From contig JAWPGT010000005.1 of NCBI GenBank assembly GCA_034638255.1, positions 806,001 to 870,000 of the forward strand: 64,000 bases of DNA, given 5' to 3'. This DNA is from Coprinus comatus. Taxonomy: Eukaryota > Basidiomycota > Agaricomycetes > Agaricales > Agaricaceae. The notes under the pieces were generated by a model. It searched no databases, was not told where the DNA came from, and saw only the letters and a list, made by a program, of their open reading frames with translations. Positions 1-11,510 of the stretch are shown one piece after another (position 1 is the stretch's first letter; every line of letters begins with the position of its first letter). Both the position numbers and the translations under genes were made by a program.

Positions 1-2412
1 TTAACTCTGCTGCACTGGTACCTAATGAGAAGTCTGGGAGATAATGAACCTTGCGAATTAAAACCTATAAGGACTTTAATTAATGTGACGGGCGATAATA
101 CACGCATGATGCTCACGCTTGAAAAGATCGCCTGTCCGACTGCAAGCCCGACCGTTCCTCCGAGCGTCCTATTTTCCTTGCTTATAAGGACCAACGAATG
201 TAAGAAACTCAAAGCATACCTGATGAATCCGAAGGTGCTGGTCGTAGTCGCCATATCTTTAATTGGCATGGCAGCCTGGAGAGCGATGAGAGGTACCTAC
301 ACGAATTAAGATACTGTGCAAACCGTCCTGTGTACCGTTCTCATGCATACCTGGAATAGACACCCAAGACCTAACGCTGCGATAAGGGGATATATAACTT
401 TGACAGCGCTAAAGGTAAGCGAGCACAGTGAGTGTCATGTATCGAGCAGGAAGGAATCAATCAACCTACATTGATGATGTTCCGTTCAGCATGATCATCA
501 AGCCCATCCCCACAGCGAAGACCGCAAATGATATGCTAATCAACATGCGGTATCTACCTGTTTTGGCCACAATAATGCCCGCCAGAGCTGACGTCACCGA
601 ACATCCAAGTGAGTAAGGTAGCATTCTGTTGGCCCACATGTTCAAACTTCATAATTGCAACCAGATGCAACCTTCATAACTTACTCAATCCCCGCTCTTG
701 TTGCCGAGGCTCCCAGAACCTGGTAATACAATGGTAGATAAAATGCACCTGTGATGATGTGTCATCTCATCCGGGTAGTTGGAAAAGAGAGAAAGAGCCT
801 TACCGGAGAAAAATGACAATGCATGAAGGAAAGCTGTAATCAAGAGAATGCTTGTTGTCCGAGTCTGTGAATGCGCGATAAATAAAGAATATCGTGCGCG
901 CACAACCGATGCTTACTCTGAACAAGCGTGGTGGAACAATAGGTGATCTGGTTGTATAACATTCATTGATACTTCCACCAACAACATAGCGAATCCAATA
1001 GCCAATAACACGATAGTTGAGACGGCAGACCCTGTCAAATTGTCTGAGTCTACTTGCGATACCGGGTTGAAGAGAATGTCCTACAGCTCTTCCCGCTTTC
1101 GTTGAAACCAATAAGGACACACAGAATACCAGCCACGATCAAAAACAACCCAATGAAATCGAAGTCCCGGACATGTTGCCGAAACGTTCTTCCTTTATGA
1201 GGGTTAAGATTCAAGAAAAAGAATAAAAGTACTCCTGCAAATCCACAAGTGGGCCTGTAATACACATGTCAGGTAATATACAAAAAGCCTCAAGTTTGGC
1301 TGCGCACAGATTGATAAAGAAGCACCATCGCCAGGAAACATGATCTGTGAAAGCCTAAAGAGCCCAATCAGGGAATTAAGCTCAAGATCAAGATCAAATA
1401 ACGATATGCCTTACACCACCTAATAGAGGGCCTATGACGCTATGTAATAATTAGATACAGCACTAGTCGTCAATCAAAACGGACAACGAACCTCGCAATG
1501 GCCCAAACAGCACCGAATAATCCACCATATTTGCCTCGACTATCCAGGACGTCAGAATCCAAGGCCCATTTAGAAGAATAAAGCAACATACTCTTGTAGA
1601 GAGACGATGTCACTCAATGTGATATTACACTAGAATGACGTGAGCCGATTTATTTTGGTGTTTAAAAGATGGTGATTGTATACCAATTGTATAATGCCAC
1701 CTCCTCCGATTCCTTGTACTGCTCTGGCAATAACAAGCCACGACTAAGTAGTAGAATTGTTTAGAAGAAGATACCATAATAAGCATTGTAATTACCATAT
1801 TCTGGGCGGCACCACAAAGCGCCGACCCTACCTAAATAGTCCATGAGCAAAGTGAAAGGAAGAGTCATTGGGTCTTACTAGAAAAAGCACAATACTAGTA
1901 TATAGAATTGGCTTCCTGCCTACAAGATCTGATATCTTGCCATACAAAGGGGAGAGGCTGTTTGGATTTAGAAATAATTCAAACAGAATGTTGATCCACT
2001 CACGCCGCCGCAGCTAACATATATGCACTGCAAAATAGGGAAATGAGTCTCACATCTGATACTCTGGAAAATGGGGCTCACGTTCCCACCCAACTATATA
2101 GTCCTCCTCCGCCGAGGTCACGAACGATAGTGGGCAAAGCAGTTGCAACAATTGTCTGTACAATGGTTCGGGGTGAATTTTTGATGTATTTAGTAGTAGG
2201 TATAAGCAAACCTGGTCTAGCGCAGCAAGGAAAATACATAGCATGAGACCTGGGAAAACCTGTAGTTCTATGATAAGAACAGTCGATGTGCTGTATAATT
2301 TAATTTAATAATATACCAATACTAGACGGTTGTCTGGTATGTTATGCTCCTCAGTGGCCTTCCATGAAGACCCTGGCTCTGCCTTCTCTGCATTTGTGTT
2401 TTGATCATCCAT
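1..2412 (-). CDS. MFS drug transporter (DHA2-like), 3' end outside window
   Basis: Probably a plasma-membrane proton antiporter exporting toxic compounds. The ATG at 2412 gives a charged N-terminus (MDDQNTNAEKAEPGSSW). Introns then separate exons reading FPGLMLCIFLAALDQ, TIVATALPTIVRDLGGGGLY and AYMLAAAA, the classic TM1 and motif region of 14-TM DHA2 transporters. Further in, LNLNPHKGRTF precedes another membrane segment near 1150-1250, ITAFLHALSFFSG joins FYLPLYYQVLGASATRAGI at about 690-860, and TLGGTVGLAVGQAIFSS lies near 100-180. The reading frame appears intact across about ten introns, and the C-terminus runs off the left edge. It faces away from the Ran gene, sharing the 2413-2780 promoter region. 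The substrate cannot be told from sequence. Confidence 0.8.
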
Positions 2413-2780
2413 GAGGGTAGCTAGCGGACCAGATGTAGGAGATGAGGGAAGGAGAATGGGGGGTGGTCAGGTGAGAAAAGACGCGAAAAATAAACATTGT
2501 GGGTTTTGTAATGTCAGACCAATATTGGACCCTGGTGGATGCCGGGCTGCCGCCCTGTTCCTGAGTATTGAATGAAGATCCGACATGAGAGGGGCGTTAG
2601 TTGGACAAATATAATATTATATTTCGTGGTCAGCTTTGTGTTTCTTTGGAGTAGGCTGAGTCAAGATTATCGGGACGGCGCCTTTTCGGAGTTAGCCAGA
2701 CGGCAAACCTTATCTGGCTCAAGATTTGTTCTGACTGGGCACTACGACCTTGAACTCTCTCCACATCGTCCTCACATCTA
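2413..2780. promoter_or_regulatory. Divergent intergenic region, MFS transporter / Ran
   Basis: These 368 bases separate two genes transcribed outwards and so should hold both promoters. An AT-rich stretch near 2608-2625 (atataatattatatt) is the only TATA-like element I can point to. No coding signal was seen. Confidence 0.4.
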
Positions 2781-3806
2781 ATGTCTAACAACTCCATCCC
2801 TACCTTCAAGCTTGTCCTCGGTACGTCCGCCCTGCTTTCTTGTCTTCTCGTTGCGCGATCTTCTCATCGATCTCGTCAACTGCTGTCTCTTCATTCTCTT
2901 ACATACTTGCTCATGACATATAGTCGGTGATGGTGGCACTGGAAAGACCACCTTCGTCAAGGTTGGTTTACCTTCACATTGCTCTGTGATCGCGCCCTGA
3001 TCTATATATCACACAGCGCCACTTGACTGGTGAATTCGAGAAAAAGTACATCGGTATGTATTTTGCTTGGCTGGCCACTTCATCATTCATCGATATCTTC
3101 ACATTTAGCTACTTTGGGTGTTGAGGTCCACCCCCTGCAGTTCTCGACCAACTTTGGCACCATCTGCTTCAACGTGTGGGATACTGCAGGACAAGAAAAA
3201 TTCGGTGGTCTTCGTGATGGCTACTATATCCAGGGCCAGTGTGGTATTATCATGTTTGACGTCACATCCCGCATCACATACAAGAACGTGCCCAATTGGC
3301 ATCGCGATCTCGAACGTGTTTGTGAGAACATCCCTATCGTCCTTTGTGGTAACAAGGTCGATGTCAAGGTGCGATCTTCACATAATCAAACCTGAACAAT
3401 ATGGTTTAAAACCATTACAGGAGCGCAAGGTGAAGACTGGTGCCGTTACTTTCCATCGCAAGAAGAACTTGCAGTACTTCGAAATATCGGCCAAGTCAAA
3501 CTACAACTTTGAAAAACCCTTCCTTTGGTTGGCCAGAAAGCTCGTTGGGTAAGTTCACAAAACAAAACAATACACACTGAGAATTCCTGACACTCATCAT
3601 ATCAACAGCAATCCTACTCTCGAATTTGTTGCCGCTCCCGCTCTTGCTCCTGCTGAGGTTACTGTTGATCCTTTACTCATGAAGCAGTACGAACTGGAGC
3701 TTAAACAGGTTAGTCCACGTGTAAACTGCATGCCATCAATAGATAGATTCTGACAATCTATTAGGCCGAGGCTGTTCCCCTTCCCGAAGAGGACGATGAT
3801 CTGTAA
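2781..3806 (+). CDS. GTP-binding nuclear protein Ran
   Basis: Small GTPase that drives nuclear import and export and spindle assembly, cycling between nucleus and cytoplasm. Seven exons give a protein of about 214 residues, the normal Ran length. P-loop GDGGTGKTT lies at residues 15-23, the switch II motif [18 protein letters not shown] at about 61-78, the base-binding NKVD at about 120-123 and [14 protein letters not shown] further on. It ends in the acidic EEDDDL tail that is diagnostic for Ran (no lipidation cysteine). The ATG at 2781 gives [17 protein letters not shown], matching family N-termini. It converges on the unrecognised minus-strand gene at 3964. Confidence 0.97.
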
Positions 3807-3963
3807 ACAATCGTCGTTGTGTTGGTTTCAACCTTGTCTTGTTCTATTGTCCTTATACGTGACACTACGAATGCACTTTTACTTTCATCTCTTGTTCCAT
3901 AGCAATCCGACTTCTGTAATCGCTTTTTTCTGTTTTCAAGATCCATCTTTCAGTTGTCAAGTG

Positions 3964-5870
3964 CTAATCCTCCGGCACTCTTCGAAATACAACTTTTAGT
4001 AATATCAGTTGGAAGAGGTTTGCGTCCAATTTGGGTGAGGCCTTGTTGATGACATCCGTTCGTTGCTGTTCTGTCAAAGTCCGGAACCGAGAAAATTGCT
4101 CGTCAGTCTTGACACCAATCGATACGATCAGCGCCAGCAACTCTTCAATCCCCCTGTTTGTTAAGAAATCAATGATCTCCGGAGAAACCTGATTTATGTC
4201 TGGCGAAAGATGCACAGGGCAATTGAAGAGTGTTTGTCGAGTTGATTGCGAAGACAAACATGGTCGAGAATCCCCTTTGCCATAAGCCGGAGAGGTATTT
4301 GCTTGTTTATTTCGTCGTCTAACATCATTGGCCTTTCTTTGGAGATAAAATCGTACTGGCCATTGATCTTCGTATCGCAGTAAACTCTCTTCTTTTTCGG
4401 TGATCTAAGGGGAGAGAAAATATCAGAATGATCCTCTCTAAGAGGGCAGTTGTATGTGGTTGGATACATACCCAATCAACTGCTTTTTTCAGTCGCAGAC
4501 TGCTGGCTTGAGCGTATGGTTCATAATGTTCGAGAAATTGTTTGCCGTAATGATCTGCAAGAGCCTATCATTGTCAGTACTCAATGGCAAGAACAAAGAA
4601 CAAAATAATATACATACAATAATTTTCTTGAAAAGGTCCTGGTTGCCATCAAGTTGCATAGCTTCTTGAAGACATAATAGCAGGGACGGGGAATTCAGCA
4701 ATCGTTGCTTCGTGGCAACGTTCGGCCAAGGCAGTACACTGTTTTTCGAAGTGGTAGCGTAACATCTTGGAGAAACCACATCAGGATTCGGAACAACAGC
4801 CTTATTCCCCTTGGATGATTGTTTGACTAGAATATCGGTTATAAGAATGATATCTAGCGGAGTCAGTAAATGGCGCGGAAGGTGATCACAAAATTCCTGT
4901 CGGTCGCATTCTTTCCATTGAGACAACATTTCGAGATGCCGATCGTGAACTAAGCCATTCATAGCTAATCGTGGAATGACGTGAGGTATGTCCGTAAATA
5001 TTTCGTTCAGTTTCTCTTGGATGGTACTAGAGATGGGAGGGAGATATCCACAGAAAGGGCATGCCACGGGGTAGTTTGACGATAATTGAGAAACCAGAGC
5101 ATGTACAGTCTCGGAAGAACAGTCGTGGTCACACGTTTTCGTAACACTTGCATTGTGTCGGACTCGGTCCTTTTTGTTGCGTTCCTCTACTTCTGACATG
5201 CTAGAGTCGTAGCCAGAGTCCGTTACCAGCCGACAGCCAGGAGGTGGTTTTCCTACAAATTCAATTATTCCAGCCCTTCGAGACGATTTTCGAAGTTTGG
5301 AAGGTATGACGATGTTTCTTTTGTATGCTCTAGTATCCTTTTTTGTGGTAGTCACTTTCCAACGGTGGAATTTTCCCCATATGCTAACATATGCGTCAAC
5401 TGGCCACTGCATCACATATTGGCATATCTTGTGATCATGTTTTATCATCTGTGTCACCAATGGTTTAAGAATATTGATGTCGCAATTTACGTGCTCGCTT
5501 ACCTCTTGCTTGAACCTTTTGCGCTTTTTAGCATCTTGTAGATCATACGGTATGGTGAGGTCGAGGTGCTTTACAGCAGTTGTACGGACGTAGCTCTTTA
5601 GGATGGTCAGCTCAATGTAATTTACCAGTGGTATGAAAATGCTTCAATGCTTACCTTGAACTGAGCAACTTCCTTTTTCGAATGAGTCTCGGTGAGTGCT
5701 TTATCAACGTCACCAACACTGACTGTCTTTCTGGGGGGAATGAGCATAATGTAAAGAATACATATTTTCCACTACCTCTTTCTTAAGTAGTTTGCTTTAC
5801 TCCACCTGAGCGGCCCATGAGGACACCTCGTGCATTTCCCCGTTGTAGGCGTGGTGGCTAGAAGAAACAT
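3964..5870 (-). CDS. Hypothetical protein, unrecognised
   Basis: I do not recognise a family. The core exon (about 4640-5510) has a long open frame containing a cysteine pair in VACPFCGYLPPIS, a basic stretch (KRNIVIPSKLRKSSRR) and a serine-rich segment (TDSGYDSSMSEVEERNKK). The 5' exons read KCTRCPHGPLRWSKANYLRK and RKTVSVGDVDKAL; the latter faintly resembles the end of a histone fold, but that is too weak for a call. The proposed ATG at 5870 (MFLLATTPTTGKC) is tentative. The 3' exons end in LLKVVFRRVPED, and one junction near 4200-4257 is best explained by a phase-0 intron. Basic composition and CxxC pairs suggest a nuclear protein, by inference only. It lies downstream of FRG1 on the same strand. 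Confidence 0.55.
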
Positions 5871-6040
5871 CCGAGAACTTTAGCACTTAGCTCAAGTATT
5901 CACATTCGAACCAATTCATGCCTATTTTACAAAAGGATTTATCAAGTAGATTAAGGTAGTGTACAGCAAAACAAAGAGATACGAACATCATGAATGATAA
6001 CACAGTCCACGCCACTTAAAGAAAACAGGACGCCTCGGTT

Positions 6041-7054
6041 TCAGCAAAACCGATCACTGTTGGGAATGAGGAGCTGGAAAAAAACATACTTGGAGTATTC
6101 CTCTCACCTTTTTAGTTTTGCTCTGCGGTCAAGGAGCGCCTCGGCAAGAGAACCCTCCTTGCGGGCACGTTTTAGCTAAAACCGACATGTCACACGCGTG
6201 TTTGATAACCCAAAAGAGTTGTACATACCTCTTTTTTATCTTCCTTTGACAACACGACTCTGCCTGCGCCCCATGTCTGATACAATTTGCTATGTAGAAA
6301 ATAGATGTTCACCATCATACTAATGTGAATGAGGAAAAGTGACTCACTTAGTGTGAGTTTCGTCGATCTTGGGAGCGCTAGTGACCTCCTTCCGTTTCCT
6401 GTCCTCCTCAGCCGCTTCCTTCTTATATTTGTTTTGGATCTTCACCCAGAAACGTTCTCGGAATCCAACCTCTTCGCTATCACCACGGAGTTGTAGAGAA
6501 CCTCCAGCAACCTCGTCAACACTGAGGTATTTCTCGTATACGTTCATGAAAGCAACCATTCCGTCGGGCATTATTATAGGTGTCCATTCTTCTTGAGGCC
6601 CACGCGCATCACGATCTGCAGAGACAATACCGTGTTTATCGCAGGATAGAAATTTGCCCTCTCCTACACCTGTACGCAAATTGATAGTTAAGGAGCCAGC
6701 AACACGAGTAGTGACCCAGACTTGAGAAACTTCCGTGGGCACTTGTGCAAGAATTGGTAGCGGTTCTGAATCATCCTCAGTCTTCGACTTGTCCAAAGCG
6801 TGAAGGGTGACACGGTTTGTTGTAGAATTGAAATTGATAGACACAGGGGATGGGTCTGAAGGGTGAGATATGAAGGTAGGACCACGAATTTCGAGGGCCT
6901 GCTCGGGGAGCACCCACGTTTCTGGGTCCTTGTCGTCCTCTCGACGCTTTCCACTACGACTTTCGCCACTATCGTCATCTGTCCTCTTACGTTTCTTCTT
7001 TGTCTTTTCGCCCTTGAATTTCAGTTTCGTTGATCTAACTTGGTCGTCCGGCAT
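6041..7054 (-). CDS. FRG1-like protein
   Basis: Fungal homologue of human FRG1, an actin-bundling and RNA-binding nuclear/nucleolar protein associated with spliceosomes. The first exon starts MPDDQVRSTKLKFKGEKTKK, the FRG1-type lysine-rich start, and carries the fascin-like beta-trefoil (GEGKFLSCDKHGIVSADRDA, then GPQEEWTPI). Two short exons follow: KLYQTWGAGRVVLSKEDKKE and LKRARKEGSLAEALLDRRAK. The last ends LKSDRFC, the FRG1 C-terminal signature (human ends in DRRAKLKADRYCK). The ATG at 7054 was chosen because the frame upstream of it lacks another ATG. The gene is head to head with RPL26, sharing about 160 bp. Confidence 0.9.
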
Positions 7055-7216
7055 ATTGGTCAAGGGCTGTGGAGAAGAGCGGGTGGAGACTGGGTGGAGA
7101 TCTGATTAATACACACGTGATCATTTCATTGGCCGTGGGAATGATGCATTTGTAACCTTGTGTAGTAATAGCCCTCCCATCGTCGTGCCCGCCGTCCTCA
7201 AGAACACCCCGCCAAA
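7055..7216. promoter_or_regulatory. Bidirectional promoter region, FRG1 / RPL26
   Basis: Only 162 bases lie between the two start codons, so both genes must use this short stretch. No clear TATA box. A pyrimidine-rich, C-rich run (about 7170-7210) lies just before the RPL26 ATG, as is common for fungal ribosomal protein genes. Confidence 0.45.
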
Positions 7217-7936
7217 ATGAAGTTCAACCCCGGTATGTTTGAACTCCTAATGTCAGAATACGGCAGATACCGTTCTTCTCCCGGTCGAACGAAGGATTTT
7301 GGTGGAAATCGTCGCTGGATGCTGTCTTTTGGATTTGGATGACTGTGGATGCAATTATACTCATATCATGAATTTATTGGACAGACGTCTCTTCCTCGCG
7401 GCGCAAGTCCCGCAAGGCCCACTTCTCTGCGCCTTCTTCCATCCGCCGTAAGATCATGTCCTCTGGCCTGTCGAAGGAACTCCGGGCGAAATATAATGTT
7501 AGTTGATTCGATCTATTATTCATTCAGAATTTGTTAAATTTGAAATGGTGTTTAGGTTCGTTCGATACCTGTTCGCAAGGATGACGAGGTCAGGATTGTT
7601 AGGGGAAAATATAAGGGGCGTGAAGGCAAGGTCACTCAGGTTTACCGCAAGAAGTGGGTCATCCACGTCGAACGTGTCGCGCGTGATAAGTCCAGTGGTG
7701 CAAGCGTACCCATTGGTATCCATCCCAGCAATGTCGTTGTCACAACACTCAAGCTAGACAAAGATCGGTGAGTTGGAGGAATTCATGTGAGGAATATGAA
7801 TATTAATCAATATTTGTAGCCGGGCAATCCTTGAGAGGAAGAACACAAAGAAGGATGCTACTGCTGATGTTGAGATGGCCGAGGTAAGTTCATCGCTCAA
7901 GTTTCAGCACACTGTTCTGACGCAAAATCTTAGTAA
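7217..7936 (+). CDS. 60S ribosomal protein L26 (uL24)
   Basis: Large-subunit ribosomal protein near the peptide exit tunnel. The tiny first exon (MKFNP) is spliced to [19 protein letters not shown]. The KOW motif follows ([15 protein letters not shown]), then [13 protein letters not shown] and [16 protein letters not shown], all hallmarks of eukaryotic L26. Length is about 135 residues, normal for the family. The last coding codons are VEMAE; by normal splicing the next exon starts directly with TAA at 7934. An alternative acceptor near 7972 would instead add a tail of several dozen residues, which the family does not have. Convergent with the V-ATPase subunit D gene. Confidence 0.95.
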
Positions 7937-8151
7937 TCGAGGCCAATTTTTCCCGTTATTTCTTCTTTGTAGGGCTTCATGACCCCAAAAGCACCCATGT
8001 ACCTATGCGTAGTTCAACCGATATGCCGCATGACGCCTCTGCTTTCCGTTGTTTGAGTCCTGAACCGTATGACAGAATCATGTGGAGCACTCTTGACTCT
8101 AGTAGAATTCTGCAATTTGTTGTAAGGATTGATACATACAACTAAGACCTC

Positions 8152-9095
8152 TCAGAAAATGATGTCCTCGTCCTTTGTACTAAGTAAATTCGTCGAAGTT
8201 TCATCTTCTGAGGGTGAATACTCTGCAACTTGTGTAGTGTCTTGAACGGATTCAGATTCTGCGGCCGCCCTGGCAGCAGTATCCCTCTTCTTCTTTCCTT
8301 GGACTTTTTTCAACCTTAATGCAGACAGAGTTAGTGCCAATGAAGTAAGGTAGTTTCGAGGACAGGTTACCTAAAGAATTCTTCTCTGTCCATTTCGTCT
8401 AGTTCACTCATGATGTATTTGATGGTATTTTCCAGCCGCGGAATGACAACATGCTCAATTGCGTTGACGCGGCGATTAGTGGCCCTAATGACTTCATCGA
8501 GGATTGTGAAGGCGGTTTGGAGAGATGCAAGTTCAACAAGGGTCTCCAGAGCTTTCGCATAAACTTCCTTAGCTTTGATAACCTGCTGGCCACCACGACC
8601 AAGACCGGTTAGATTGAAGTCTAAGACAATGGTCAATCAGTTTTATTTGGGTTATCTTTAGGACTAAGGAAACTCATACCAGAACCCGGAACTCGATCAG
8701 CTTCAAAGGTGGGTAGTACTACTCCTGATACATTCTCCTGTTTTGCTTTCACTCGGAAGGTAGCCAATTTGGCCTGTTCTTGGACTAGATATGATATATC
8801 TCCCGTCGCATATGTGACTTCCGCCATTGAGAATGAGGCGAGTTGCATGACTTTTCCCATCTTGCGCTTTGCCTGATCTTAAAGTAGTCATTACATGGCA
8901 CCTTTCTGTCGAAAAAAGCTGGATAATGCTTGCCTCGTCGACCTTCCTGAGTATTGCCCTGAACCTCGTCATCAACGCATCCCGCTTTTTGGCCAATAGC
9001 GAGTGTCCTGTTTGAGCGCCCTTGAGCCTCAACTTAGTGTTTGTGAGAGCCATCCGAGTAGCGAAGACATTTTCTCGAGGCCCTGTACCTGACAT
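8152..9095 (-). CDS. VMA8: V-type proton ATPase subunit D
   Basis: Central rotor shaft subunit of the vacuolar H+-ATPase V1 sector. Starts [20 protein letters not shown] and continues [18 protein letters not shown], a signature of the family. The next exons give [20 protein letters not shown], then [20 protein letters not shown] and [15 protein letters not shown] residues (here [20 protein letters not shown]), the second long coiled-coil arm. The C-terminal exon reads [20 protein letters not shown] and ends in an acidic tail. About 260 residues, as usual. The frame is intact over four introns. Confidence 0.95.
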
Positions 9096-9195
9096 GATAG
9101 ATGGTGAACGAGTCCCGTTAAAAGGTTAGATGTATTTTGATGTATCATACGAGTGACGTATAAATTCTGATATATGCCCCCATACATCGAAATGT

Positions 9196-9280
9196 ATGGG
9201 CATAGCTCAGTTGGGAGAGCAGTAGACCGAAGCAATGCCTTTTATTCTAAAAGTCCCGCGTTCGATCCGCGGTGCCCCCA
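9196..9280 (+). tRNA. tRNA-Phe(GAA)-like copy, probably degenerate
   Basis: Same backbone as the tRNA-Phe at 11511: D arm gctcagttgggagagc, T arm ccgcgttcgatccgcgg, 3' acceptor tgccccc and discriminator A. The 5' acceptor is atgggca, so the two outermost pairs are lost, and position 33 is C instead of the near-universal U (loop ccgaag). An intron of about 12 nt follows position 37. A TTTT lies about 10 bases downstream. The mismatches suggest a pseudogene or a weakly functional copy. Confidence 0.55.
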
Positions 9281-9863
9281 TTCTTATTTTCTTGCAATCT
9301 GTTGTTGTTTTATATATCTGCAGCTGAGTGTGTTATATATCTGCCATTAATCGCAGCCGAGTGTGTTATATAGTTGATCTCACATTTTCAACCAATCATC
9401 ACAACTTAATCTACTGCTGGTGACGATGAACCTACATCAGCAAAAATAAAATAAATGTATCTTGATATACTCGAAGTAATAACACGAATGCAACACGACC
9501 CTCGAACGCTCATTCCTACAATAGTGTTATTTTTGTCATAGTTATGGCATATTTCTCATGAGTTGTGACTGCAAAAAAAAGGATAAAGATAAATGCTTGA
9601 AACACAATAGTTATACTGACAGTAACCATCAAGGTAGACAAGAGTAGGTAGTAGATAGTCCTAGTGCAATGTTTATTCCTTTCATCCATTCTCTAGCGAG
9701 CCTTACACTCGGTGCCTCCGGAATCCAAGTTGTCGAGTGTAGCAGAGCCTCATTCATTTTTATGTACTTCTTAATCAAGAGAAACAATTTGGAAGCTCCT
9801 GAAGGTGTGAAGTGTATATGGTAGTATATGATGCAGCTAAAACTAGAAAAAAATAATTTCCAG
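9281..9863. other. AT-rich intergenic, no gene seen
   Basis: No coding or RNA signal found. A short direct repeat, gagtgtgttatat(at/ag), occurs at about 9327-9340 and 9359-9372. The surrounding tRNA copies suggest this is part of a gene-poor tRNA island. Confidence 0.5.
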
Positions 9864-9943
9864 CGACGTCAACATGATTTGAACTTGCGCCTCAAAGAGG
9901 AACAGATTCCTAATCTGTCGCCGTAACCACTTGCTATAGCGCC
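9864..9943 (-). pseudogene. tRNA-Ser-like sequence with anticodon AGG, probable pseudogene
   Basis: The reverse complement reads ggcgctatagcaagtggtta and so on, with the class II variable arm cctctttgagg, clearly derived from the same family as the tRNA-Ser genes at 11149 and 11347. The anticodon stem acaga/tctgt is perfect, but the loop is ttaggaa, giving anticodon AGG (a proline anticodon) on a serine body. The T stem has a mismatch (gcaag against catgt), the loop is ttcaaat, and the acceptor retains pairing. Decay is the simplest explanation. Confidence 0.65.
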
Positions 9944-11148
9944 TTACATGACAAATGGGATGACCAACCTCTGGGCCGGGCGAGCTGCTACAGTCAATCA
10001 CCAGCCGATGGGACAAATGAATTTTTTTTAGAGTCCTACCACATTTCTTGACCTGGGACTTTAGTACAATATCTTTCTTATATATAGGCCTATCTACGCT
10101 TTAAATATGGAGTGTTTATGCTGCTTCCTGCTTCTACCAATGTCAGTTGTATGCCAAAAATACAGGTCAGTCGTGTAGATTGTGATATACACCAACCCTA
10201 TAGATTGTAAAAACTTACTCCCTCGTATAATTCCGATAGACCAGGACTCAGCCAATGCAATAGCCACAAAACAAGGCAATATTTCAAATTTTAGGCAACA
10301 TTAAACGAGGCAATCAATTTCCCATTAAATTTTATGATTGACTGTATACATTAGTACTAGTTTCTGGACAGGCGAGGCTTATAAACTCAAAGTCAAATCT
10401 GTTCCTGATCCATTTTTAGCCGATGATCACCTGCACTTTCGGGTTGTCTATATTGACTGTAAATGACTCAGAATCGTTCATAGTCTGGATTTATCTGAAA
10501 AACAAGTACGGTGTAGATCCATGGATTATTAGTGGCGACGGACATCCCGTAGGATTTAGAAAACATTCTTCAAACTTTGTTTTTTCGGATACTTCCGAAA
10601 TTTGGTATAGATTTCTACAAATGTTTGTTAATTTTTACTGACGTCCATATTTGGTAGATCATCCATTTTTGAACCATGAAGAACAGCAGAGCTGAAGTCA
10701 ATGCCTCGGGTACTATTTTTCTTGAGTCTTGACTTTCATGGACAGGTACAATATGATTTTGACCTTGAAGACTGTACTACAAATACAAATTCAGCAGAAC
10801 CAACTTCTTCTTGGAAGAAAAAGTTGCAATGACGATTATCAAACTCAACTCAGCTTAATACAGCCTTTGGTACGCACTCTTGGAAGGAGTTTTTAGGGTA
10901 TCATTGTAAAACAAGTGTACAGTCACATGGCATCTCGGAGATTCAAATTTAAAGTTTAAGGATGGCTTTTGACACAAAAAACATTAAATTGGGGCGACAA
11001 GGCCTCCTCTAGATTAAAGTTTAGAAATGGGTATATTTTGTTATGTAAAATATATATGGAATACGGAACAATCGGCATGGCATGGAATTATGGACAATAT
11101 ATTAAATCCTACATCAATCCATTAAAAACATGTGCGCCACAAAAACAA
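9944..11148. other. AT-rich intergenic, no gene seen
   Basis: About 1.2 kb with only short chance reading frames and no motif I can support. The high A+T content and lack of intron-like punctuation argue against protein coding. It separates the degenerate tRNA-Ser copy from the intact tRNA trio. Confidence 0.5.
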
Positions 11149-11244
11149 GGCGCTATAGCCAAGTGGTTACGGCGACAGATTCGAACCACATATGCGATTA
11201 TCTGTTCCTCTTTGAGGGCGCAGGTTCAAATCCTGCTGGCGTCG
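11149..11244 (+). tRNA. tRNA-Ser(CGA) with intron
   Basis: 96 nt. Acceptor ggcgcta pairs with tggcgtc, discriminator G. The anticodon stem acaga/tctgt encloses ttcgaa, a 14-nt intron and a final a, so the anticodon is CGA and the intron sits after position 37. The variable arm cctctttgagg and T arm gcaggttcaaatcctgc are complete. Intron-containing tRNA-Ser(CGA) is also known from other fungi. A T5 run follows the gene by a few bases as Pol III terminator. Confidence 0.88.
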
Positions 11245-11346
11245 CTTTGTCTTTTTCTGTTGATTGGTTTATCGGAGTGAACATTTTTTAGTTCGTTTCT
11301 TTAAGTGTAATGCATTTACATTAAAACAACCCGAAACTTTAAATAT

Positions 11347-11428
11347 GGCGCTATAGCTAAGCGGTTAAAGCGATAGATTAGAAATCTGTTCCTCTTTGAG
11401 GGCGCAGGTTCGAATCCTGCTGGCGTCG
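11347..11428 (+). tRNA. tRNA-Ser(AGA)
   Basis: 82 nt, no intron. Acceptor ggcgcta/tggcgtc with discriminator G. Anticodon stem ataga/tctgt with loop ttagaaa, anticodon AGA reading UCU/UCC. Long variable arm cctc-ttt-gagg, T arm gcaggttcgaatcctgc with a canonical B box (ggttcgaatcc). A T6 run follows within about 12 bases. It lies 102 bp after tRNA-Ser(CGA). Confidence 0.9.
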
Positions 11429-11510
11429 ATTGTGATATTTTTTACATGCCATTAGATAATGGCTATGAATGCACAACTGATATGACTATTTGTATTTAAT
11501 AGATTTTAAT

